Assembly (NCBI GenBank): GCA_013396915.1
Contig: VWZL01001298.1
Span: forward strand, 646,411-710,410
Length of the DNA stretch: 64,000 bases
DNA from: Stercorarius parasiticus
Taxonomy: Eukaryota > Chordata > Aves > Charadriiformes > Stercorariidae
Direction: 5' to 3'
Below the pieces are notes generated by a model. It had not been told where the DNA came from, searched no databases, and worked only from the letters and a program-made list of their open reading frames with translations. Within the stretch, counting starts at the first letter, position 1, and each line of letters opens with the position of its first letter. This document shows, piece by piece, positions 1 through 12,395 of this stretch. The translations under genes and the position numbers were made by a program.

Positions 1-190
1 GGCTTCGGTCCGGCCACCTTTCCGGCCGGCCCGGCCCCTCGGCGGGAGAAGACGGCTGCCCGGGACCGTCAGTCCCCCTCTTTCTTGGCGCCTTACCCCT
101 GCGAAATCTCGCCTCGCCTCCCCCCACCCAGTTATGTTCCCGGTTTAAAGCGCTCTGCCGCATGTGGCCCGCTCAGGGCGCTGAGGAGGT
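1..190. promoter_or_regulatory. CpG island, truncated at window edge
   Basis: This block is GC-rich and carries about 20 CpG dinucleotides in 190 bases, with runs such as CCGGCCGGCCCGGCC. Nearly all of the remaining window is AT-rich and CpG-poor. In vertebrates such islands usually mark a promoter and first exon. A CAG|GTACCT string near 193 could be a splice donor for a + strand first exon, and CAG|GTACCC near 252 is an alternative. No convincing coding start with a long reading frame is visible, so any exon here would be untranslated or truncated. Gene identity and direction are unknown. Confidence 0.6.
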
Positions 191-1170
191 GGCAGGTACC
201 TCATGCTCGACAAAAGGGAAGGTGACAGGAGGCTCTCATTCTCTTATCTACAGGTACCCATAGCCCAGCCCAGCCGGCCATCTCTCGTGTCCTGCCTGTG
301 AAGGCGCCGAGGGTCACTAGCGCTGCCAAAATTTTCTCCCTCCTCAGGCTCTGTGTCAAATACCAGGCTGGGAGCAGATCTTAAAAAAACGGAACGTGAG
401 GAGAACTTTTCAGGTGATCCAAAATACAACTATCAGGACGTTTTGCCTCCTGCTCCCTCTTGGTGTGACTGGACGATTTGGTGACCCAGCAGGCACTGAG
501 AAGAATTGAGAGGAGACGGGTGAAGTATAGAAAATAGATAGCTGCCTGGCACTACTGATTTTTCCTGCGTCTCCAATGGACTAAAACCACAGCAAACTCT
601 TAATGTAATGAATGGCATGTCCCTGTGAATTACCAAGTTTCCATGCTTTTTACCATATTTTGCTGTCTTTCTTATTTGTGCATTTCCTGTGCCTGTCGGA
701 AGAGGGAAGGGTGAATAATCTCTATTAGTGTCAAAAATCAGGTTTTCTCAAAAACTGACTGGATATATCTCAAGGTTATCTGTGTTTCTGTGGAAATTTC
801 ATTCTGTTTTCTGCGTATTCGTCAGACCTTCATCAGGCATAATACGCATCAGCTTGTGGACAGGATTTGCAGTGTCCACACTTCATCAGGATTAGTTTTG
901 ATCTTTGAACTGTAGAGAGCATGTTTTAGGCTCGGGCAATGATGCAAAAGCATTTGGCATTTTTTAGGACTTTGCTTTTTTTTTGTACCTTGACCAACAG
1001 AGACTGAGTAATTTATGGTCATTCTAAAGAATTCACAGGACTAATTAAGCCATGATTTCATGAGTTTTCTGTCGAAGGGGAGAGATACGAAAAAACTAGT
1101 TAATTATTTCAGAGTCACATTTTATTGTACATAAAGCCGCATTTGCCCTTTTGAACCAGTGGAGGGCCAA

Positions 1171-1229
1171 GAAGTTGCCAAAAAATTGTGTTCACACAGC
1201 CCCCTAGTGGTTAAAGCCTTGGCAACTTC
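1171..1229. repeat. Imperfect-loop inverted repeat, 11-bp arms
   Basis: The left arm gaagttgccaa (1171-1181) is the exact reverse complement of the right arm ttggcaacttc (1219-1229), separated by 37 bases. No target-site duplication is evident. It could be a decayed MITE end pair or chance. Confidence 0.4.
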
Positions 1230-4200
1230 ACATCCATGTCTTCTCACATGAAGGAGGGAAAATCCAAACTAGCTTGATGCAGGTTAAAAGTAAAGTGCTG
1301 CAACCTTAGCTCGCAAAAGGCATGGTCGCTTGCTAGAATAACGATGTTCCATGCCCATTGCAAGGCTAATCTTTACCATGCAGTTTCACAGAAGTGAGTC
1401 AAAGACCGTAAGCAGTTACAGCTTTGTGAAAGAAAAGGCTCATAGTAGGTAGACAGCCATACAACTAAATTTGAAAACAACTTTCCTTACTACTTTGGAA
1501 AAGTGAGATTTTTTTTTTAAACTGGGGCTCAGCATTAGAAGGAGGTATTCCAATATGCACTAAACCAGTAGATTACAGTGCTAATAACCAATATCACACA
1601 CTAAAAATTTTCTCTAAGCTTTGATCTATCATTTCAAACAAAGAAACTGTCAAGTGTAACACAATCATTAATAGCTCCCAGTTACTTTATTTTTAAAGAT
1701 TTTAAGTAGTTTTGTGTGAAAACTAATAATGCCTCATGGCGTCATTCCTTTGTTATCTTGTTTGATACTTAATTCAGCTTTTTTAAACCTCCTTTTTTTT
1801 TCCCACCTGTCAATAAGCCAGTGGGTTTTGTATTGACAGTATATTACAGCCTCTTGAAAGCTGCTGAGGAGGTAAAATAGCTGGAGGCAAGTTGGCTGTT
1901 GGGAGTTCTGTTTCTTGGGTTGACAGTATGGGATTACAGGATAAACATTGTGGAATAAGACATTTCTGCTCAAAGGATCAGCAGCAAAATAGCTAACTGG
2001 TGACATTTGAATATACATCATCATTAGACTTCAGACTGAAGAAGCTCCAAGCTTTTCCAAAATTTTGCATCTTTCAGAATCACACTTTCAGGCACATACA
2101 GAATAGTGGTTTAAATCTGCGTTGAGTTCTTGCTTTCAAATTTGCCTAGTATGTGGTATATCCTGAGATAATCCTAAGAAGATAGGGCCTTTGTTAAAAT
2201 ACTGTACCATCCACCAGCACAGTGACTTTTGTTTCTTTATATTGCTGTAGTGACTGCGATATCAGCACACATCATAGATACTGCAGGAAATGTCATCATA
2301 TCTTTACTTGTTTACTTCAATTAACACTTCAAAAGACAGGGTACAGACTCAAGCTGTGTGATTTTTGGACATCATATGTAAGATTTCAGAGAGTAGGAGC
2401 AAAGCCTAAACTTCTCCTTGCTTTTTAGACTAATGATATTTGTTAGTGAAGGGAGCAGTGTCTCTAACAAATTTCAGTCTCATCAACAGGAATATTTATC
2501 CTATACAGCAAATACTTTCTTACTGTAGTTTTCCTTCAAAACCAGTTATAACCACCATAAAGAATTAGTAGTACTCATTGGTCTGAGATTGATTAGCACG
2601 AACAAAGTTAGTTAGAAGCATATTTTTCTTCACTTTTATTTTGATTTTCCAGATTGGAGTACTGAGATATTGCAAGTTTGAGACAGAGTCTGAGTAAGAA
2701 CTGCAGCTTGAGAGGAATGCAAGTATAAGTCATCTAAATTGTGATGTCTCCAGAGTGTGGTATTTCTCTGCTGTCTTGATCTTCCTTCTCATGGGAGGAA
2801 TTTACGGTTCACTTGAATCTTCTCCCCATTTTGCAAATTTGGAGGTGCAGTCCAGAGGATGTGCCCAGAGTAGAGGTGGGACATAAGGCACTAGTAGCCT
2901 ATAGGGGGCTATAGCAGCAACATATCAAACTGAAATCCTCCATATTTTGATGGGTGACAAGGTGAGAAAGAACACTTCTAGAGAACAGTATAATTTAAAT
3001 GTAAATGAAAAAACATTCACCAGTAGAACGAACCTCCAACAGAGAAATTATGCCCAATCCTGTATATGAAACCTAATTTCTGTAATCCACAATGAGTAAA
3101 GAGGAAAAGAATCTAATTCAGCATAAAGATAACCCATCAGCATTTTAGACCAATACTGTTATGAAGTCCTAATCTCGTTACTCATTTTATTCAGAAACAT
3201 GGCTGTAGCATCCATATGCATACTCAACATTTATATTAAGTTCCTACGCTGAGTATTACTCTGCAATAGGTAGCATGACTAGTATGACTTACACAAAAGG
3301 TAGGCTCCTGCTTCCTGTTAGAGATTTATCTTTTCCCTTTTAAATGTTTTTCTTTTTTTCTTCTTTTTAAACATTTTTATTTGAGTTTTATGTTAGTTAG
3401 TCAGATTCTGACATTTTGGGAGAACTTCAACCATTTTCAAGAATTAGGAAATAATATCTGGGCATTTATTGTAAAAAAAGGGTCTAATGCTTTCCCTGGC
3501 AAACTGTAATTTCCTGGTGTTCTAGAGGAAGAGTGTGAAATTTGATGTGGTGTAGGCAGGGCATCAAGGATACTACTTCTGAAGGAGTTCACCTAAACTT
3601 AGCTATGGGCCACAGGGACCTGAGCCAAGAAGTGAAAAACTAGTGACCAATTTTGTTTAAAGTGAGTTGTCGGGGATTACACAGGACGTAAGAGACAGGG
3701 GTAGAATCTAATTCTCCAGGGTGGCATTTAACTGCTTCACCTGCTTTAACTGTTGGTCTGTCTTTCTGTCTCATTCATCACACTCCTTAAAAGTTCAGCA
3801 GCAGATTAAGCAGCAGTCTTAACAAAGAAGCTTCATTCATTATACAGACACTCATTTTCATTTAGAGAACATCACCCGTTCTGTGTACTTGATACAGACA
3901 GGTCTTGTGGGGAGAAAACGGTACATGATCATACAATTTCAGACACCATGTACTCATCACATGAAAGGGCTGAGTTAATGTTGTATAGACACTCATAAGG
4001 GAAACATTTCTTAACTTCTGAACATGTAACTTTCTAACCCCTGTTAACCAACTGACAAAATTCACTGTAAAGTTCATGGAAGTATGTCAAATAATAATAC
4101 AGATACTATAGAGTTCTGAGTCAAAAAGCATTTTTGTCATTCAGGAAGTGAATTTAAGAGCAGCTAATTACATTTCCTTTGTGTCTTGTGCTAAAATTGT

Positions 4201-6878
4201 GAAGGTGATTTGAAGTCTTTCCAGCACTTAAGTATTGCTAGATCCTCCCAGTCATAATGGTGTTTTTTCGAGATGAAAAAAGGTTTTCTGCAGCATATCC
4301 ATCTTTTTTCTTTTTGTACCATATCCTCTGTACCCAATCTTTTCTAACTCTCTTTTAAAGGTTGCTACCACACAGTTTGATTTATCCTAAACTTTCCCAA
4401 ATGCATTAGCAGATGTTCTTAAAGACAAATGTGCTTCCAGTACTTTATGAGCTCAGCTGAAAGTATATATTAAAAGCAATAGATATAGATGTTACTTTGT
4501 AGTTCGGCAACAGCTTTTGTAAGGGACATTAGAAGGTTTTAGACATGAGTGAAGAAAAAAAAAGCTGTTCAGCCCACTTTAGAGATGAAGAGAATAAGGT
4601 ACAGTAAGTTTCAGCAAGTTCCTTAAAGTAGTAAAGAAAGTAAAAATACTTATTTTGGGTCTATTTGCTAGTTCTGTGGTTATCCTTTCTCCAATAAGAA
4701 TACACACGTTTACATTTAAGAACTCTCTAGTTCGAAGTTTCTTTCTGTTGTCACTTCCAATCTCTGTCCATCAAAATTGTTTTCTGTAGCTTGGTAATTG
4801 CTAGTCAGAGACCACACGTGGTGTTCTATATGTGTTCTGGAATATGTCTCAGCTTATCTCATATAACACTTGAGGGTATTTTTCCCAAGTGAATCTCAAT
4901 GTTTTTCAGTTCTCTTAGTGTTTTACCATTTGTTTTCCTTATATTACTCTAGTCAGAAGTGATTGCCTTGGAGAGTTAGTTATAAGCATGATGGGAAAGT
5001 CTCTCTTTTTTCTTACCCAGTTTAACTGCTTTAGTCTTGAACTTTAATTGTTGATGGGATGTTACTTCTTTTATCCTGCTGTCTTACAATAAGCATTTTT
5101 GCACTTAACTTGCTTTCATAAATGACCTTTAACAAATAAAATGCCCCAGTCACAGCTAATAGTGATTGGTGGCTCAGTATCTTAAGAGCAACAAAAATGT
5201 CAAATGTAATATTGGAAGGCAAGTCACAAAATCTGTCATGTCCAGTCTTGAAAGATTACTGCTAAGATTTCCCTACTTTTAGCAGAACAATTTTTCTGCT
5301 ATTTACACCTTGCTTAAATGGAGACTTAAAATGGATGTGGCAACCTAAGGTGAATTCAGTACAGAACATTAAAGCAAGCTTTAAGTAAAGTGGCATAATG
5401 ATTCCTTAAGCATCATAGCAACTTTATTCCTTTTTTATTTCTTTTATAATTGCTTCAAATATTAAAATACAATTTGATTTTCATGCCAAGAGAAATTAAA
5501 AAAAGGCAGAAGAATTGGCAGCTTCATCCTTGCCTTCTTCCCAAAGACCAACTTTTAGATTTTGACCTCTCCTAGCAGAGGATTCAGCTACTCTTAACAG
5601 CTACTTAACAGGGCTTGTTTGAACTTGAGCTTGGTTCTAAGCCTCACTTCCAAAGATCTAGTTAGAATGCCAGGTACTCTGGCTGCTCTTGAGTACAATT
5701 ACTTTGTTGAGGACGTCTCCTAGACTTCTTTTCTTTTGCACATTGAGGCCAGGTGCAATAGCAAAAAGAAAGTGTAGACTTTGCTATAGGCATTGCTTAA
5801 AATCTGAGGAACCTGGAGAAACTAGGAAATGAAAATATTGTGTCCAAAAACTACTTAGCGTTTTAAAGTACTTTTTCATCCATGCACTTCTACCACTGGA
5901 TCACAAGCCAAATACTGCTTGGAATTGACAGTGCTATCCAGATAGAACTCTAAATTTAGTTTCTGTCCTTTGACTGCCCCACTTTCAGTTAGTTTGATTT
6001 TACATCCAAAGGGTTCGTCTTGGACCTTGGACGAATTTCTCCAAGTTTGTGGATGACCTAGTTGTATTTTCTGAATTAAAAATACTAAATTGACCCCACC
6101 TGTATACATGCATATATATATAAAAAATGAATAAAAGGAATTTATTCCATGTCTATACCAACGGACAAAGAGAGCAAGGGAAATAGTGAACTGTTGGTTA
6201 AATGGTTCTTTTTAAAACCTCAAAATATTTTAGAGTTAATTCAAAATTCAAATGTGAATCTTCCAGCATTCATAACTCTTCTAGTTCATGAGTCTCAATT
6301 GTGCAGGGCAGGAGAGTCTTTCATTATATTTTATTTCAATGATAGAAAAATTTGACTTTCTGCTGTGAAAGCTAATTTACAAATATGCTTAGAGAGACTT
6401 TCCATAATCCACCCTACCAGTACTGTGGCTGAATACTGCTCTCAGAGCAGAGCTAGATGTGAAGAGGACAGCTTTAAAGAAGAGACAAAGGAAGTTACAC
6501 TTGAGGGAGTGCAAGAAACTCTTCTTTGTGAAATACTCTCCCAGAAAGGTGGTCTATTCTTAGAGTATGGCATTAAGTCTGTAGCAACTGAGGTTCTCTG
6601 TGTAAAATTGTGCCATTTATGGTGAGCATTTTAATGTGACCCTGTATTTCTGATTTCTTAGGTGCACCTGAAAGGCACGTATCCTCTGCCCTATGACTTC
6701 AGCAAACGAATACATCGTGTACAAGCAAAAGACTTACTTAAGTTTGACACATATAAGTAAAAAAAGTAGCACTCTGATTGCCTTTGTGATCTGGACACAC
6801 CAATTTCAAATGTTTTAGTACTCAGAAGCATCAAAACAATTATAATAGTTGCTGCAAAAAAATAGAAGCCATATAATA

Positions 6879-6938
6879 ACACACACACACACACCCCCCT
6901 GAACCCACCACACTCCACACAGCCCCACCCCACCCCTG
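6879..6938. repeat. (AC)n microsatellite grading into C-rich tract
   Basis: An AC dinucleotide run of 8 units (6879-6894) is followed by a C-rich tail of CCCCCT and CCACCCC type motifs to about 6938. Confidence 0.85.
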
Positions 6939-7630
6939 ATCTTGCACTGAGAAACAGCTTTAAAACCTGTCCTAGTCCAAGGTGGCAACATCTTCCTACA
7001 GATCACTGTGATGAGGTCAAGTTTCTTCTGCCTGACACGTTACTGACAATTAGTGGGTAATGCACTGGCAGCAAACTAAATTTATTACTACTAAAAAAGA
7101 AATGCCACAAGCTGTGAGATAAGAACTTTGACAACTGTTACACAATCAAGATCTCAGTAGCAGTTATTTGGCATCTTCAATTCGGTGACATGACTAGCAA
7201 CTGAAATATTTGAGCTTAAAATATCAGCTTTACAACTCCATAGCCTGTAACTGAATAATCACAGAATTAGCTGAATCTTCAGATACATATGCCTAGCAGC
7301 TACAGTCTTGTGGGTTTTGGTGGTGTGGAAAGTACATGAATCCAAGCTTTATTGTCAGTGCCTCCCATAACATTATTGCTATTTCCTGTTTCAGTCTTTA
7401 ATAATATAGGACAGGTTAGGGTTTCAATATGTTTTCTTCTCTTTTCTTTTTTTTTGCCTTGCAAGTTTAAAGAATGATTGAAATACAGTCCAAGTCACAT
7501 TTTTAAAAGGAAGCTGGATAGTTACTGTCTGCATTCTTCTAACTCATTTCACATAATTCTCTTAAAAGACAAAAAGCACTTCCTTGTAACCTCTTCAGCT
7601 TTTTGTGTTCTTATTCCTTTACAGACCAAA

Positions 7631-7653
7631 CGCATGCGCACACACACACACAC
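7631..7653. repeat. (CA)n microsatellite with GCATGCGC leader
   Basis: A short alternating purine-pyrimidine tract: cgcatgcg followed by about 7 CA units. Such tracts can adopt Z-DNA, but this one is short. Confidence 0.75.
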
Positions 7654-8391
7654 GCAAGCATTTCTTAGTGCTGTGTAAGAGGTGTTGATAGAATAGAAAT
7701 CATTACTTAAAAATGGGAGCTAAAATAAATTCTATATATGACAGGAAGGATGATTTTTAATTGGCGTGCCACGTTTATGCAGAGGAAAAACACGAACATC
7801 TGGTCCTCCATGTATAGTTTTAGGAGGCATTTATTCAGATCTGTTGTAGAAGCATACCGATGGCTAAATTTTTCCAGACTCCAGGAGAAAATGCTCTTCA
7901 TTAGGAGCGCAACTAGCTCAGAATATCTCATTTAGTAACAGGCATCAAAACAAATACATAATGAGCTACTTGTAGCTCTCATAGTACTTCACTCTCTATT
8001 TGCCTTATTGAAAAGAATTTTACTCACCTCCAGATTTTAAAGCACTTTACTGTATTATTGTAAAGGCTAGGCCAATAACTTGGTTCTAAATTTAATCACT
8101 GATACCAGGAAAAATAAATCTGTCAATATAACGTAGCAACAGGTTACTGGTATTGTGCCTTTTAGATGAAAAGTAGGCATTGTGATGGTGAGCAGCAGAC
8201 ACAAACCATTCAGCATCAGCACTGTATATGATGAAGAGAGGTATGTTACTTCATTTTAAACTGGATCTGTGAGGTCTGTATGTCACGTTGAATTAATGGA
8301 ACTGCAGAGTTTTGGATCTGGATGAAATCTCAGCACTTCTATCTGTATCGAGACAAGATTTGTATGTGTAGAACATCTCTAAGAGGTAATG

Positions 8392-8900
8392 GTCCAGAAC
8401 TTGCTAAAAAATCCCACTATACCGTCCATAAGTGGCCTAGTCCAGTACTTCACTAGCTGTAATGGTAGACTTTTCTAATAGCTAAATAAAATATTTTTTT
8501 CCCTATAAATAAACGGATTCCTTCTTGTCCTCTTCTAGACAGACTTCATAGCAGACTTTTGAACACTGGAAAACTTTTATCATGTCCTTTTCAGACTTCC
8601 ACCTTCACATAGATGAAACAATGCCTTTTCCTTCAAGCATTCCTCACAGGTTGTATTTCTGAAAATTATTAGCACTCTTGTTGCTTTTCCCTGAGTACTA
8701 CTCAACTTACTATAAATGTCAGCAAGTTCACTGGACTGATTTGCAAATAGTTCTCTAGCTGAAGCTTTACATGATCCATAGACAATAGAATAATTACCTC
8801 CTGTATTTTACATACAATGATTAAAATGGCATTTGCCTTTTAATACCATATTGATCTAGTCAGTTTATGTTCCACTGTAACTTGACCTCCCCATCTGTAT
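8392..8900 (-). mobile_element. Very old CR1-type LINE remnant
   Basis: Heavily mutated, but the order of segments follows the minus-strand text of CR1 elements. First come a 'ccagtacttcac...ttctaatagcta' part near 8439-8485 and 'cttcttgtcctctt' near 8521-8535. Then come 'ttttatcatgtcc' near 8573 and 'cattcctcacaggttgtatttct' type sequence near 8638-8661. Last are 'cttgttgcttttccctgagta' near 8677 and 'agaataattacctcctgtattttacatacaat' type sequence near 8788-8819. No open frame survives. Divergence suggests insertion long before the CR1 copies at 23-39 kb. Subfamily is not resolvable by eye. Confidence 0.6.
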
Positions 8901-11900
8901 TACTGTGATCCACAATATCCAAGATGCTAGTCTTTTTTATTACTGTGTTGTTGTTTACCAGTTACTTTTAAACAATCCCTTCTTATCTGCTTTTAGTTTA
9001 TCAAGACCATATAAAATATGCTTTACTCTGTTACCAAAGTTGTTACTAAAATTATGATCAACCTTGTAATTGTCAAAATTCCTCTGTTCCGATAAGCCAT
9101 GCATTTCAAGACACAGATGAGACAAGTAGTTGTGACTCAGCTGATACAAAGATTGACAGCTCAGATACAAAAACAGTACAGATGTTATCAAGTGGGACAG
9201 AAACCAAGCTAATAAATGCTTTTACATTATTCTAAACCCCCATGGTATATAGCCTGGTAGCTCTGTGCAGAATTATCCTGAAAAGCTTATCCATTCAGGT
9301 TTGACTACAGCTTTGACAATAGAGCACAGTGGAGTTACATTGACAAAGCAGTGAAGACCTGTGCCGCCTTCTCTGAAAACTACCTTCTAAGACCTACCCA
9401 GGATAACAATTTTTGAGGATGCTAAGCTCCGGTTGGCTTGACATAGAGCTGTACATTTACTTAACGTTGGTAGAAACACTTAACATCAGTAAAAACTAGA
9501 TCAACCATAATGACATATTCTCAAGTTTGAATGCTGTATTTCAAATTTCTTGGTATTTCATGCATGGTCCTCTTCTTTGTAAAATCATCCTGAGAACAGC
9601 AACAGTTCAGCATTTGCCTGCTGTGCGTGTTCAGAGATTCTTGGATGAAAGATGTTACATAGACACAAACATAGCTGTCTGTCTGGTCAAGTATGCAAAA
9701 GCAGGGAATCAAATTGAAGTCTTTTGCACTGTCTTGCAGACCACTAACCACAGTAAAGATACTTGGCTGGACCAGAACTAACATGTGACACTTAAGTCAT
9801 ATCCAGACTGGGGATTTCTTAAATCACTGTATTCTCATGAAGAAATAATTTTTGGACTGAGGGCAGGATGATTGTTTTGTCTTCTTGTAAATCTTTTCAG
9901 ATACTAGTTGTGATTACACTATGAAATAAGAGATCTCTCCAGTGTGATATTCACTAAATGAATCACTCAGATCACGGCCAGAATTAGAAATCTGTGAAAC
10001 TTATAGGACTATCTGTTCAGAGTAGAAAAGTATTTGTTTGCAGAAATGTGTTTATTTAAGGAACAAGAATGAAGTCAAACAGTGTAATTAGCTTTCAGAT
10101 AAAGGCTGCCCAAAGATACATAGCACTTGCAAAGCTGCAAAGCCTATAGGTGTATTAGAAGAAGTTAATTTGTTGTATGCAGACGGTACTACACATCTGA
10201 ATTTGGCTTTTAAAAATTGTTCCACATTTAAAATTGGTTACAGTAGTCTTTATTAGTACAGAGTCTCAAGAATGAAAGCTTTCAAGCCATGCAGGAAACA
10301 CAAACAAACTCCACACAAAGGAAAGTTTGGATCTACAAATTAGATCTGATAGATTGAGAGTAATTTCACCCTATGTTTTAATGCAGAACTCAGGCACGAT
10401 TTAACAGGGAATGGGTATACTTCATCCCCTCTTGGTAATTTGCATTCATGTTCATGTATCTTGTGAACTTCCCTCAATCATTTGTCATTAAAATCAGTTC
10501 TACTGGCAGTCAGGTCTCCATGCTGAGAGCTAGGAAGGAAAATAGTTATGATTAAAGAGACATGCAGCTGCTATTACTAACCCTGAATAGTTTATTTTGG
10601 ACACTCTAGAATATAACTTTCTTTTCTTTTTTTCCCACTTTTGGGTAAAAGCTTGGGTGTGTGCTTGAAAAAACAGGTGTCCAATGAGGGTGGAGAATGC
10701 CCATTTATTATCTGATTCTGCTGTTTAGGCAGTGTAGCATATTTGAGATAAACAGCAATATTGAAAACAACATAGTTGTTATTATTAATTACTTAAGACA
10801 AATAGATATATTTACTTTGATTTCCACAAACATAGGACTCTTTTAGTGAGAGGAGCCACAGTCAAATTCAGCCTAAGCCCTTTCCTAAGGCTTAAAAGAA
10901 ATTTCAGACTCTACATATTTTTATCTATTTTTTGTGGTACATTAAAATAAATTCTGTATTTGCTTTCCCTTATTAACGTCAATGGAAGGGCAAATAAGTG
11001 GAAGCAGGTCATATTCAAAATTCTGTTGAATGCATGAAGTGAACAAAAGTAACTGCTTTCAGTTCTCTTAGAAGGAACTACTAGTCCATCTCAGGAAGTA
11101 GTTAACTACTTTTCAAACACTTCAGAGAAGTTTGTGTTTATATTGTCTAATAATGCAGTTTACATACCCTTAGCAGATCATCCAGGTACAAAAAGTGTAT
11201 TGGTGTTTGATTATAAGCAACTATTTTAAAGAACAGCTGTTGACACCAAACATTCAATCCTTAGTAACACTGACAGCTGCACTTCTAGACAGTCTACCTG
11301 ATTCAGGCACTTATTTTCATCCTACTGCAGAATTTCTTCTGTGAGTACTCAGAATTGCTTGTCCCAATATATTTGCCTTCAATACTGATCTAAAACTTCC
11401 AAGTGACTTATTTAACTAAATGCTTTCTCTTCTTGTTCTAGTTCTGCCATTTTCTCATGTTATCATTATCTGCTTCTTCTCTAGTCACCATAAAGAGCTG
11501 TATTCTCAAACTCTCTCCGCTTCTTCCTCTGCTGTCCATGCTAGATAGTATAATCTCCAAAGACTAGTAACATTCAACTAGTAACTAGCAACAACTTCTC
11601 TTTTAACCCTCAAGCCACTCATCTTTCACTCTCTCCCCTCCCATCCTGAGACAGAATTTCTTCCATGAATTAAAAATAATGAAAAAGATTTAGATGAAAC
11701 AAAATTGGCATGGAAATATATAAATTACTCCACTCATTTTCCACATAAAATAATTTATATAACATATGTTACATTAGTGAATATAATTGTTACTTTGGAG
11801 TGCCTTTTAGTAGTAGCAAACATGTCTTCTGGATCAAAGATGCTGTGATCTTAACATATATTATAAATTCTTTGTATCAACAGAAGTACTTTTTTCAAGA

Positions 11901-12049
11901 TTGCACTTATTTTTACATATTAACAAAGATGCTATTCACAACCAGAGGTACATACCAAATCTGTAAATACTAGAAGCAGTTGCTCTAGAGGAGGAATATC
12001 TCATGGGGCACCCCAGGGATCCTTGGGAAAATTGGGTTCAATTTTGTTT
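8901..12049. other. AT-rich non-coding stretch, no gene seen
   Basis: No recognisable domain, splice-bounded exon or repeat family was found. The overlapping + and - open frames at about 9521-9784 are both short and featureless. Confidence 0.55.
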
Positions 12050-12109
12050 TCCTTCTTAGATGATCTTAAAGGTCTCTTCCAACTGTAACAATTCTATGAT
12101 TCTATGATT
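12050..12109 (+). mobile_element. CR1 LINE 3' end fragment
   Basis: The strand reads 'tagatgatcttaaaggtctc', then 'ttccaactgtaacaattcta', and ends in two tandem octamer units (attctatg attctatg att). This is the standard avian CR1 3' terminus. Sequence from about 12001 may also belong to it but is less clear. It is severely 5' truncated, as most CR1 insertions are, and lies directly beside the MIR-like fragment that starts near 12120. Confidence 0.9.
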
Positions 12110-12119
12110 ATTCTTTTTT

Positions 12120-12210
12120 GTGTGACCTCAGCCAAATTACAGGCTCTTTGTGGTTCAGTTCCTCCTGTGTAAAATGGATGTGACAAGAAGTTTCCAACTT
12201 ATAGGAGTAG
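12120..12210 (+). mobile_element. MIR-like SINE fragment
   Basis: The order 'gtgacctcagccaaattac', 'ttcagttcctcctgtgtaaa', 'atggatgtgacaag', 'acttataggag' follows the MIR 3' half. That half reads TGACCTTGGGCAAG, CTCAGTTTCCTCATCTGTAA, AATGGG, then a CCTCATAGGG-type segment. MIR-type SINEs are old amniote elements and rare in birds. The tRNA-derived head is missing, so this is a 5' truncated relic. Confidence 0.6.
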
Positions 12211-12359
12211 AGAGATGTACACTCAGCTATGAGATTAAGACAGTGGTCATTAAATATACTACACTGCAATAGTGCAGCTTTTGACAAAAAAAAATTTTTT
12301 TCATCTGTACAGGAGATCAAGCTTTCTTGGAACTGTGGAATTTTGTGCAAATTTTACAA

Positions 12360-12395
12360 ATTTCTGCTCCAAATACAATTTCTGCTCCAAATACA
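12360..12395. repeat. Perfect 18-bp tandem duplication
   Basis: The unit atttctgctccaaataca occurs twice with no spacer (12360-12377 and 12378-12395). The identity of the units points to a recent slippage or duplication event. Confidence 0.95.

Larger units (their letters stand above)
191..8391. other. AT-rich non-coding stretch, no gene seen
   Basis: GC content falls quickly after about 600. Reading frames on both strands are short (under about 90 codons), have no recognisable domains and look like chance. Small structures seen here are an inverted repeat at 1171-1229, a CA/C-rich simple repeat at 6879-6938, and a CA repeat at 7639-7653. The stretch would fit a first intron downstream of the CpG island or intergenic DNA. 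Confidence 0.6.

Noticed and set aside
6365..6625. 86-codon hydrophilic open frame followed by gtgagc
   Set aside because: No domain and no clear acceptor, and of a length expected by chance.
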